7,854 nucleotides of DNA from UBA6382 sp963631415 (GCA_963631415.1 CAVGQS010000118.1:1-7854), one strand, 5' to 3'; positions 1 to 7,133 are shown, numbered from the stretch's first letter. Numbers and translations: made by a program. Notes: generated by a model not told the origin, from the sequence alone.

Positions 1-51
1 AAGTCCGCACGAAATTTTTTTAAGTCCGCATAAAAATTTTTTAAGTCCGCA
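1..51. repeat. 21-bp-period tandem repeat, core AAGTCCGCA
   Basis: The nonamer AAGTCCGCA occurs at 1-9, 22-30 and 43-51, exactly 21 bp apart. The units are separated by AT-rich spacers that contain A-run/T-run palindromes (for example 32-41). On the minus strand each unit reads TGCGGACTTAA, which can supply a TAA stop, and the third unit ends the minus-strand remnant at 41-166 in this way. The array touches the window edge, so its full length is unknown. It may be an intergenic repeat family or the edge of a mobile element. The sequence does not decide between these. Confidence 0.8.
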
Positions 52-166
52 CAAAGAACTCTTTAGTTCCTTCTTGACGAACCGGTCGGAAATTCCGACA
101 GGCTGAACCTTCCGCCAGTTCGCCATCCTCGTAGATGTGCTTTATGTGCCCCTCAACATAAAACAT
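41..166 (-). pseudogene. RhuM / phage antirepressor-like remnant (41 codons)
   Basis: Read on the minus strand from ATG at 166-164 to TAA at 43-41, this encodes 41 residues. The segment HIKHIYEDGELAE (residues 7-19), followed by SACRNFRPVRQEG (21-33), matches my memory of the RhuM-family block that pairs H-I-x-x-I-(Y/F)-x-(E/D)-GEL with a following (V/Q)-x-x-EG-(K/R) stretch. Full-length RhuM proteins run to several hundred residues, and the block is normally followed by a YNLD / GYRV core. Here the reading frame instead runs into the tandem repeat, ending FVRT and a stop. The frame is open upstream only to about 179, and the usual N-terminal portion is not found there. I take it as a 5'- and 3'-truncated fragment of a phage-derived gene, probably not functional. 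A real small protein is the less likely alternative. Confidence 0.55.
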
Positions 167-249
167 AGGGCGCAAAACTCAGAGCGTGCTTTGTGGAGGG
201 GCTGCGGGGTTGCGGCATTGGATTTTTTCGGGATTTTATTGCGAAAATA

Positions 250-282
250 TTTGGACGAAGCGAAAACAAATCATTAACTTTG
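250..282 (+). promoter_or_regulatory. Bacteroidetes-type promoter (TTTG-N21-TAACTTTG)
   Basis: TTTG at 250-253 is separated by 21 bp from TAACTTTG at 275-282, an exact match to the Bacteroides consensus TTTG / TAnnTTTG with 19-21 bp spacing. Transcription should start a few bases after 282. This gives a leader of roughly 75 nt before the ATG at 365 and argues against the in-frame ATG at 293, which would leave almost no leader. Confidence 0.7.
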
Positions 283-364
283 TGGTTAAAAGGTGCGATA
301 CGGGGCAAGCTTGCGGCCGTGTCAGTCAGGAAGTTACAATTACAAAAAACATAAAAACAACAGT

Positions 365-2857
365 ATGCAAATCGCTTCGGACATCACACTACAAGAGTTG
401 CTTGACAGCGGTCTGATTTCGCAAAGGACCTACAATGCCCTGCTCCATGCCGGCATGGTGACGATGAAGGACGTGTGGAACTATGCCGAGCCGCCTGCCA
501 GACTGATGGAGCTGAAAGGGCTTGGCAAAAAATCCTATACGGAGTTAGAGCCATTGCTCAAAGACGGACAAGACTCGCAACCGGACAATGCGCCTCAAAG
601 CCAGAAAACAGCAGAAGCGAAATTTGCCCTGCTGGGCGACGCCGTCGGGAGCATGCTGACGGAGGCATACGACGACCTCTCCACGGATGACAACAAGGTG
701 GCAAGCGTCTTCAAAACCCGTTACCCGTCGGTGAAGGAATTGCACAGCGCAGTGATGGGCAAGGGGATTGGCATAATAGAGACTGCGAGAAGGCTGTCTA
801 TGGATGAGAACATAGAACTTCGCAAGATGCATGCCCGCTACCTGGAGGACGCGACAAGCAGGATGGCGGCCGCAGAAAATTCAGACCTCGACACGTATCA
901 GAAATACTGTTCAACGCTTAAGGAACTGCAAGACAGGCTGGAGGAATTCAGCTATCGGGACAAGGTTGAGCTTTTCATCTCGGATGTCGCACGCGACTTC
1001 TTTCAGCATGTTTATGAGCAAATGCGAGAGACGCAGTTGAACACGCTATCTAAGAATTTCGCCAGACGCGCGGCACCGGAGTTCAAAGATCTTGCACAAT
1101 ACTTCGACGCTCCCCAGTCAGAATACTGGAAGCTTTGCCCTGGCCAAAGCATGACGAAGACGTTGGGGAGGCTGTACATCTTCAATCAAAAGCTAAAGGA
1201 AATATTTGACCGGGATTGGCAGAAGAGCGACGACGAGCTGCGCTTGGGAACGGTCAAAATAGAATATCCGTATCTGGACAACGAGCAGAGCGTGGTGGTG
1301 ATGGAGCACTGGCGCGACTACGGAACGCTTCCGATGTTCTTCTTGTTGTACAGCTACATGCGTGTCTCCAAGGGCTGGAAGGACAGGATTTTCTGTATGC
1401 GGTATGGAATCTACGATGAAGAAGAGCGCAGTCTGGATGAGCTGTCAGAAACAACGGGCCGTTCGCGAGAGAGAGTACGCCAGATTGTGCTGGAAGGATT
1501 GGACGTTCACAAAACGAAACTGTTCGAGTGGAGGGCGTGGAAAAGTTACTATAAATTGTTGTCGCTTCCTTACATTACCGCTGAAACGGAAGAGTATCAA
1601 CGACTGAAAAATCGCGAACACCTAAGCTATGACTTCCGCGTGTTTGCCCGGCTGATGCAGCTGGTGGGCGAGCGTAATTGTTCCGGAGAAATAGTGGGCA
1701 GCAATGGTGAGGTTGAATTTCGCACGTTCCGCCAGCAGTTTGAAACCGAACTTATTGACGGCGTGGCCATCGTGATTAACCGCGAGGAGATGCCATCCAT
1801 AAATCTTGGGAAGAGCGTCGACACACTAAAGGAGACGATTTCGTCGCGACACTCAAGCGACACGTTCCTTGGCGTGGAAGAACTACTCCCCCCGATGACA
1901 GACAGAGAGCATGAAGAAGCCGTAAAACTTATGGTTTACGTCATCAAGAATGTCTTGAAATTGGAATTGGACGAGCGCAACCATATCCTTATCAAGAAGA
2001 ATTATATTGACGTGGAAGAAGAGCTGTACGCCTTTCTTGCTCAGAAAGGCGAGCCCATGTCGCTTAGAGAGCTCTTTATTGCGTTCAAGGAAAAATATCC
2101 AGAGCACAGATACACCGACCCGAAAAGCATACTGCACTATTTGCTGCACCATCCGGGCATAAGGCCAGTTGGAAAAACCTCGCACTACGGTTTGAGCACG
2201 TGGAACAAATACTATGGCACCATACGCGGCTTGCTGCTGGACATGCTGGAAGCGTCGGACGAGCCAGTGCATATTGACGTGCTGCACAACCACGTGACTG
2301 AACATTTTCCAAACGCATCCTCGTCAAGCGTGTCAACAACAATGCAGAACGACGTCAAGAGGCGCTTTGTGCAGTTTGAGGACAGGTATTTCGGATTGCG
2401 CGCAAAAGTGTATGACGAGAAATGGAAGAAGTACGAGTCGCCACGGCAAAGTTTCGGCGACCGGCTGGCTGCGTTCCGCAATTTTGTGGACACCCACGAG
2501 CGCTTTCCCATCAACGGAAGCAACGAGGAGGAAGCGGCGATGTGCCGTTGGCTCAACAATTCGCATCACGGAAATATAAAAGAGAAAGACAGAGAACAAC
2601 TCGAGGCCACGCTCAAAGGCTATGAGGAAAAATTCATACCGCGCACCTATACAGAGACCAAGTGCCGCAACAAGTGCCGCGAATACAAGGAGTACGTCGA
2701 TAGTCACGGTTCCCTTCCTACCGCTACGGAAGGGAGAGAACTCTACACTTGGCTGATACGTTCAAGAAAGAATTACAGCAGCTACTTGGACTATAAGCGG
2801 AAGTACCTGACAGACTTGTTTGAATACATTGCCAATTCAGGATTTGAGCTTCCATAG
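365..2857 (+). CDS. Multidomain protein: alpha-CTD-like, sigma-70 region 4-like, HARE-like and HA-like domains
   Basis: This is an 830-residue, probably cytoplasmic DNA-binding protein whose role is unknown. Residues 8-66 resemble the RNA polymerase alpha C-terminal domain. R21, N24, G54, K56, S57 and E60 align with E. coli alpha R265, N268, G296, K298, S299 and E302, which contact UP-element DNA. Residues 100-335 are largely helical and unassigned. Residues 340-389 resemble sigma-70 region 4, with the recognition helix SRERVRQI (367-374). Residues 550-613 and 617-685 look like two HARE-type winged helices, the first containing GKTSHYGL. Residues 695-748 and 768-822 look like HA (helicase-associated) repeats. 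No signal peptide, membrane segment, nuclease, ATPase or sigma region 2 is visible. The ATG at 365 is chosen over an in-frame ATG at 293 because the promoter ends at 282 and the intervening residues match no domain. The leader is A-rich without a Shine-Dalgarno, as usual in this phylum. GC is lower than in downstream genes, suggesting a different origin. Domain calls are from memory of motifs. Confidence 0.8.
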   Translation: MQIASDITLQELLDSGLISQRTYNALLHAGMVTMKDVWNYAEPPARLMELKGLGKKSYTELEPLLKDGQDSQPDNAPQSQKTAEAKFALLGDAVGSMLTEAYDDLSTDDNKVASVFKTRYPSVKELHSAVMGKGIGIIETARRLSMDENIELRKMHARYLEDATSRMAAAENSDLDTYQKYCSTLKELQDRLEEFSYRDKVELFISDVARDFFQHVYEQMRETQLNTLSKNFARRAAPEFKDLAQYFDAPQSEYWKLCPGQSMTKTLGRLYIFNQKLKEIFDRDWQKSDDELRLGTVKIEYPYLDNEQSVVVMEHWRDYGTLPMFFLLYSYMRVSKGWKDRIFCMRYGIYDEEERSLDELSETTGRSRERVRQIVLEGLDVHKTKLFEWRAWKSYYKLLSLPYITAETEEYQRLKNREHLSYDFRVFARLMQLVGERNCSGEIVGSNGEVEFRTFRQQFETELIDGVAIVINREEMPSINLGKSVDTLKETISSRHSSDTFLGVEELLPPMTDREHEEAVKLMVYVIKNVLKLELDERNHILIKKNYIDVEEELYAFLAQKGEPMSLRELFIAFKEKYPEHRYTDPKSILHYLLHHPGIRPVGKTSHYGLSTWNKYYGTIRGLLLDMLEASDEPVHIDVLHNHVTEHFPNASSSSVSTTMQNDVKRRFVQFEDRYFGLRAKVYDEKWKKYESPRQSFGDRLAAFRNFVDTHERFPINGSNEEEAAMCRWLNNSHHGNIKEKDREQLEATLKGYEEKFIPRTYTETKCRNKCREYKEYVDSHGSLPTATEGRELYTWLIRSRKNYSSYLDYKRKYLTDLFEYIANSGFELP

Positions 2858-2900
2858 GGGGAAGCCTACCTAAAAAGCCTATCCCAAAAACCTACCCCAA

Positions 2901-2921
2901 CCCCTCCCTAAAGAGGAGGGG
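2901..2921. repeat. C/G-rich palindrome, possible terminator
   Basis: CCCCTCC (2901-2907) pairs with GGAGGGG (2915-2921) across a 7-nt loop, 43 bp after the stop of the 830-residue gene. No T tract follows directly; the nearest is TTTTTG at 2941-2946. Similar AACCCCTCCC...GGGAGGGG palindromes are scattered between genes in many Bacteroidetes genomes, so this may be an interspersed repeat that also stabilises or ends the upstream transcript. Confidence 0.5.
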
Positions 2922-3025
2922 CTGTGTGCTGTTGCTCTGGTTTTTGTCCCGGAATTGTTTCGGTGGCGGCAGGCGGGCGGGCAAGGTCGTGGCTATCGCT
3001 GAATAGTTACCGGGCTGGGCGGCAT

Positions 3026-3050
3026 GGTTAAAAAAAGTTAAGGGTTAAAC
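3026..3050 (+). promoter_or_regulatory. GTTAA-rich element upstream of barrel gene
   Basis: Three GTTAA motifs start at 3027, 3037 and 3044, in an A-rich stretch about 65-90 bp before the ATG at 3115. There is no TAnnTTTG consensus between 2858 and 3114, so this is the best candidate for the promoter or regulator site of the barrel gene. The assignment rests only on position and repetition. Confidence 0.3.
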
Positions 3051-3114
3051 CACGGGCGGCGTGGGGGTATCTAAAAAGCAGAAACACGACACACTCATAG
3101 TCCACACACTCAAG

Positions 3115-6102
3115 ATGAAAAGACTCTACACTCTGATCGCCATACTGTGCACTGCGGTCGCAGCGATGGCAGACAACTACACGGTTTCAGGCAAGATTAT
3201 CGACAAGCAGACCAACCAGCCCATTCCGGGCGTGGGCATCAGCCTGCTCAAGACCGACAGCTCCCACGTGACGGGCATGGCCACGAGCGACCTGGGCATC
3301 TTCATCATAAAGACCGAGAAGCCCGGCAGCTATATCGTCAAGATTTCGTCGGTGGGCTACAAGACCTTGTTCCGCAACATCACCCTCTCGGCAGAGAAGA
3401 AGAGCGCGGCGCTGGGCACCATGTCGATTGACGCCAACGACATCACGCTGCAGGGAGCCACGGTGACCGCCAAGGCTGCCAAGATGGAGATAAAGGGCGA
3501 CACCTTCATGTATAACGCCTCGGCCTACCGTGTGCCGGAGGGCGCCTATCTGGAGAGCCTGATAGACCAGTTGCCGGGTGTGGAGATTGACGACAACGGC
3601 GGCATCACCATCAACGGAAAGACGGTGAGCCAGATACGTGTGGACGGCAAGGACTTCTTCAAGGGCGACAACAGCGTGGCCATGAAGAACCTGCCCGCCG
3701 ACTACGTCAAGAAGGTGAAGGCTTATGAGAAGAAAAGCGACTACACCGAGCAGACGGGCATCGACGACGGCAACGAGGAGACGGTGCTCGACCTGGAACT
3801 GAAGCAGAAGATAAAGAGGGCGTGGAACGGCAACATTGACCTCGCCATCGGCAACAAGGACCGCTACTCGGGCCAGGCCTTCGGCGTAGGGTTCACCGAC
3901 CAGAGCCGCATAGCCCTCTTCGGCAACGCCAACAACGTGAACAACCGCGGCTTCGGGCGCAGGGGCGGAGGCAACGACGGACTGACCGCCAGCAAGGGAC
4001 TCGGCACCAACCTCTATTGGGACAACGGCAAGAAGAGCCTGCAGAAGGGCTACTTTGAGATAGGCGGCGACGTGAGGTTCAACTACTCAGGCACCGACCG
4101 CAGCAGTTCGACAAACTCCGAGTCGTTCTACTCCACCAGCAAGAGCAGCTTCTCTAACAGAAGCAGCAAGTCGCGCGGCAGCAGCAACGGCTTCAACACC
4201 AACCTCAACTTGAAGTGGAATCCCGACTCGATGACTACCCTGCAGTTCAGACCTACCTTCAGCTACAGCAAGAGCGACAGCCGCTCCACCAGCCAGTCAG
4301 CCACCTTCAACGACGATCCCTACGACCTGGTGAGCAGTCCGCTCGACTCCATCTTCCGCAACAGCAGCGACCCGCTCGATGCCGACGCGCAGCTGAGGCA
4401 GATAGCCGTGAACCGCAACAGCAGCAGGTCGACCTCTGAGTCGTCGAACCACAACTTCGGGGGCGAGCTGAACCTGACGCGCAGGCTCAACACCAAGGGG
4501 CGCACCCTCTCGCTGAACCTGAGGGGAAACTACTCGAAGAGCACCAGCACCTCCTACAGCCTCTCCGACATCTACTACTACCAGACCGGCAAGCGCACCT
4601 TCAACAACCAGTACAGCTCGTCGCCCTCCAAGAACTGGAACTACTCGGCACGGCTGAGCTACTCGGAGCCCATCGTCAAGAACGTGTTCTTCCAGGCATC
4701 CTACGGCTACGAGCACCGCTTCCAGGACCAGAACCGCAACCTCTACCAGCTTGACTCGCTCGACGGCTTCGGCCACAACGGCATAGCGCCGCTCTACGAG
4801 TTTGGCTACCTGCCCTCCAGCGACTCGCTCGAGATGGCCAAGAACCTCTTCAACAGCCGCTACGCCACCTACCACGACGACATCCACTCCGTCAACCTGG
4901 GCTTCCGCCTCGTAAACTCCACCATGAACTTCAGCGCCGGCGTAGACCTCCAGCCGCAGCGCACCAAGCTCAACTACCAGAAGGGCGACCTCGACACGGT
5001 GGTGGTGCGCAACGTGTTCCACGCCTCGCCCTACGTCTTCATGAGGTATAACCTCACCAAGCGCCGCCGCATAGACTTCCGCTACAACGGCTCGTCGTCA
5101 GAACCGAGCATGACCAACCTGCTCGACATAACCGACACCTCCGACCCGCTCCACATCACCAAGGGCAATCCCGGACTGAAACCCTCGTGGTCCAACAACC
5201 TCAGAGCCGAATACGACGACTACTTCCAGTCTTCGTTTACCTCAATAAATGCAGACATCAACTACAGCAACACGCTCAACAGCATCTCCAATGCCGTGGT
5301 CTACGACGAGGTGACCGGTGTGAGCACCACGCGCCCGGAAAACATCAACGGCAACTGGAACATGCGCCTGGGCGGCGGCTTCAACACCTCGTTTAGCGAA
5401 GACAGCCCATTCAGCCTGTCAAACCGCATAAACTACCGCTACACCAACAGCGTGGGCTTCGTGAGCCTCAACAACGCCAACAGCCAGAAGAGCACCACGC
5501 GCAGCAGCAACATCTCTGACCGCCTGAAGGCCTCCTTCCGCACTGGCCTCTTCGAACTGAGCGTCAACGGCAGCATCAACTACCAGCACTCGTCAAACAG
5601 GCTGCAGTCGCAAGCCAACCTCAACACCTGCAGCTTCTCCTACGGCGGCAACATTCAGTATACCTCCGATTTCGGACTGGGCATCTCCACCAACATAGGC
5701 ATGGAGTCGCGCCGCGGCTACGCCGACGCCTCGATGAACACCAACGAACTGATATGGAACGCGCAGCTCTCGCAGTCGTTCCTCAAGGGCAAGAGCGCCG
5801 TGGTGACACTGCAGATCTACGACATACTGCACCGCCGCAGCAACGTGAGCCGCAGCATCTCGGCATACAGCCGCACCGACAGCCGCACCAACTCCATCAA
5901 CAGCTACTTCATGCTGCACTTCATCTACAAGTTCAGGATGTTTGACGGCGAGAAAGGCCGCATCAAGTCAGACCGCAAGCGCGACGACGACCGTCCGGGC
6001 GACGGCAAGCGTCCCGAAGGCGAGCCCCCAATGCGTCCGGGCGGATTCGGCGGGCCTGGCGGCGGTGGACCTGGCGGCGGCGGTCCTGGCGGACCGATGT
6101 AA
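3115..6102 (+). CDS. Outer-membrane beta-barrel protein, TonB-receptor-like, with carboxypeptidase-regulatory domain
   Basis: This 995-residue envelope protein is probably in the outer membrane; its substrate is unknown. A Sec signal peptide is clear: MKRL, a hydrophobic core, then AMA with cleavage near residue 19. Residues 22-105 form a carboxypeptidase-regulatory-like beta-sandwich (VSGKIIDKQTNQPIPGVGIS, later VGYKT). Residues 115-205 resemble a TonB-receptor plug (LIDQLPGVEI, INGKTVSQIRVDGKDFF). Residues 237 to about 941 are a Ser/Asn/Tyr-rich barrel of alternating strands with long Ser-rich loops, ending in a strand containing FMLHFIYKF. This order matches the Bacteroidetes 'outer membrane beta-barrel family protein' group rather than a classic SusC, and no SusD gene follows. 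A charged then Gly/Pro-rich tail occupies residues 942-995. The ATG at 3115 is chosen over an in-frame GTG at 3061 because it directly begins the signal peptide. Codon use is strongly GC-rich (CTC, GGC, ACC). Confidence 0.85.
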   Translation: MKRLYTLIAILCTAVAAMADNYTVSGKIIDKQTNQPIPGVGISLLKTDSSHVTGMATSDLGIFIIKTEKPGSYIVKISSVGYKTLFRNITLSAEKKSAALGTMSIDANDITLQGATVTAKAAKMEIKGDTFMYNASAYRVPEGAYLESLIDQLPGVEIDDNGGITINGKTVSQIRVDGKDFFKGDNSVAMKNLPADYVKKVKAYEKKSDYTEQTGIDDGNEETVLDLELKQKIKRAWNGNIDLAIGNKDRYSGQAFGVGFTDQSRIALFGNANNVNNRGFGRRGGGNDGLTASKGLGTNLYWDNGKKSLQKGYFEIGGDVRFNYSGTDRSSSTNSESFYSTSKSSFSNRSSKSRGSSNGFNTNLNLKWNPDSMTTLQFRPTFSYSKSDSRSTSQSATFNDDPYDLVSSPLDSIFRNSSDPLDADAQLRQIAVNRNSSRSTSESSNHNFGGELNLTRRLNTKGRTLSLNLRGNYSKSTSTSYSLSDIYYYQTGKRTFNNQYSSSPSKNWNYSARLSYSEPIVKNVFFQASYGYEHRFQDQNRNLYQLDSLDGFGHNGIAPLYEFGYLPSSDSLEMAKNLFNSRYATYHDDIHSVNLGFRLVNSTMNFSAGVDLQPQRTKLNYQKGDLDTVVVRNVFHASPYVFMRYNLTKRRRIDFRYNGSSSEPSMTNLLDITDTSDPLHITKGNPGLKPSWSNNLRAEYDDYFQSSFTSINADINYSNTLNSISNAVVYDEVTGVSTTRPENINGNWNMRLGGGFNTSFSEDSPFSLSNRINYRYTNSVGFVSLNNANSQKSTTRSSNISDRLKASFRTGLFELSVNGSINYQHSSNRLQSQANLNTCSFSYGGNIQYTSDFGLGISTNIGMESRRGYADASMNTNELIWNAQLSQSFLKGKSAVVTLQIYDILHRRSNVSRSISAYSRTDSRTNSINSYFMLHFIYKFRMFDGEKGRIKSDRKRDDDRPGDGKRPEGEPPMRPGGFGGPGGGGPGGGGPGGPM

Positions 6103-6169
6103 GGCCGCCAAGGCCAGAGAGAGCACGCGCTGACAGCAGCCGCGCCCCGAGCCAAGACAAAACAAAACG

Positions 6170-6210
6170 ACGCCCTAAACTTTGGCTGCAATCGTCAAAG
6201 TTTAGGGCGT
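6170..6210. terminator. Perfect 15-bp inverted repeat (likely terminator)
   Basis: ACGCCCTAAACTTTG (6170-6184) is exactly complementary to CAAAGTTTAGGGCGT (6196-6210), with an 11-nt loop. It lies 68 bp after the barrel gene stop and just before the next promoter, which fits a transcription terminator. The T-rich flank is on the minus strand (complement of AAAACAAAACG, 6159-6169), whereas the plus-strand flank TGCTCTGCC is T-poor. It would therefore look stronger for minus-strand transcription, although no minus-strand gene is seen nearby. Confidence 0.65.
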
Positions 6211-6213
6211 TGC

Positions 6214-6247
6214 TCTGCCTCAAATCCAACTGATTTGCGTATATTTG
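6214..6247 (+). promoter_or_regulatory. Bacteroidetes-type promoter of the DUF3822-rsmD unit
   Basis: TATATTTG at 6240-6247 matches the -7 consensus TAnnTTTG exactly. The upstream element is weak: TCTG at 6214-6217, 22 bp away, instead of TTTG. It lies just after the 6170-6210 hairpin and about 95 bp before the ATG at 6342, so it is placed to start an independent transcript of the two downstream genes. Confidence 0.55.
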
Positions 6248-6341
6248 CAAACTCAACGGGAGGGACACGCCGACGGCCAAGCGCCCGGGCGCCGCTCCCC
6301 TATTTGCCAACCACGGCGACACCCATTAGGCTAATACTAAA

Positions 6342-7133
6342 ATGAACACACTCACCATAAGACTGAGCAGGCAGCGCATCATCTTCTGCACCTACAACAG
6401 GCTGGTAGACCGCATGCCCGACTACGAGGTGTACGGCAACGACCCGGGCATCTCCCTCAACGCCAACATACACAAGGCCATCAGGACCTCCACGCTGGCG
6501 CAGGAGGCCTACGACACCGTAGAGGTCTACTGCACAGAGCCCACCACGCTGGTGCCACTGCGCGAATTTGAGGAGGAATACGCCGCCGACATATTTTTCT
6601 TCAACTACCCGTCACTCAAGCAGAGCAACAAGGTGTTCTACGACGCGCTGCCCTACCTCAACGCCATACTGGTCTTTTCGCTCGACAAGGGCGTGTGCCA
6701 CTCGCTGCGCGAGGCATACCCCCAGGCCAGGTTCCACTCCACGCTGACCTCGCTCGTCCTGCAGCACGCCTCGCGCTACCCCTTCCAAGCCACCGGGCCG
6801 CGCCTCTACTGCTACGCCAACGAAGACAAGCTGACGCTCACCGTCATCAAGGACGGCCAGATAAACTTCATGAACACCTATACGCTCCACCACTCCGCCG
6901 ACGCCCTCTACTACATAGCCAGCGTGGCGAAGATGCATGGAGTGGCGACAAGCGGCGAGAACCTGCTCGTGTGCGGCGACAAAGACCTGGCGGCCGACAT
7001 TGCCGGCAACCTCGGCAAGATAGGGCGCAACGGCTTCCTCATGAAAGATGCCGAGGAGCTGAGCCACCACCCGCTGTCAGAAATAGAGCAGTTTCCCTAC
7101 GACTTCAAGGTGCTGCTGCTCAAGGCGTTCTAA
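6342..7133 (+). CDS. DUF3822 family protein
   Basis: This 263-residue protein of unknown function, with no signal peptide or membrane segment, is probably cytoplasmic. I identify it as DUF3822 from its length, its overall sequence and its place directly upstream of rsmD, the typical Bacteroidetes arrangement. The N-terminal half contains ADIFFFNYPS (82-91) and LVFSLDKG (110-117). The second half begins LYCYANEDKLTLTVIKDGQI (155-174), two strands joined by a KDG turn, followed by a helix (ADALYYIASVAKMHGV, 186-201) and a strand LLVCGD (208-213). That strand-turn-strand-helix-strand pattern is reminiscent of actin-like ATPases such as PilM or FtsA. This is an inference, and no clear nucleotide-binding glycine motif is visible. 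rsmD starts 33 nt downstream on the same strand, so the two are probably co-transcribed from the promoter near 6240. A link to ribosome assembly is suggested only by this neighbour. Confidence 0.8.
   Translation: MNTLTIRLSRQRIIFCTYNRLVDRMPDYEVYGNDPGISLNANIHKAIRTSTLAQEAYDTVEVYCTEPTTLVPLREFEEEYAADIFFFNYPSLKQSNKVFYDALPYLNAILVFSLDKGVCHSLREAYPQARFHSTLTSLVLQHASRYPFQATGPRLYCYANEDKLTLTVIKDGQINFMNTYTLHHSADALYYIASVAKMHGVATSGENLLVCGDKDLAADIAGNLGKIGRNGFLMKDAEELSHHPLSEIEQFPYDFKVLLLKAF

Noticed and set aside
1..51. CRISPR array
   Set aside because: The repeats are short (9-bp core) and the 12-bp spacers are simple A/T runs rather than unique sequence; no cas genes are present.
167..290. Missing N-terminal part of the RhuM-like gene on the minus strand
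   Set aside because: The reverse complement of this stretch contains stops and no residues resembling the family's N-terminal helix-turn-helix block.
293..364. Upstream ATG at 293 as the start of the 830-residue gene
   Set aside because: It would begin only about 10 nt after the predicted -7 element, and the extra 24 residues are compositionally unlike a domain. The ATG at 365 starts just before the alpha-CTD-like domain.
365..2857. Complete sigma factor
   Set aside because: Only a region 4-like segment is recognisable. No region 2 promoter-melting or core-binding motif is seen, although a highly diverged one in residues 100-335 cannot be excluded by eye.
3061..3114. GTG at 3061 as the start of the barrel protein
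   Set aside because: It would put 18 polar residues in front of a complete signal peptide that begins at the ATG at 3115.
4297..5022. 241-codon open frame on the minus strand inside the barrel gene
   Set aside because: Its translation is dominated by Val, Ala, Glu and Gly with no motif. This is the expected antisense shadow of GC-rich, codon-biased sequence, and the plus-strand gene is clearly real.
3115..6102. SusC of a SusC/SusD glycan-uptake pair
   Set aside because: The next gene is DUF3822 after a terminator-like hairpin, with no SusD lipoprotein. The barrel resembles the stand-alone outer-membrane beta-barrel family instead.
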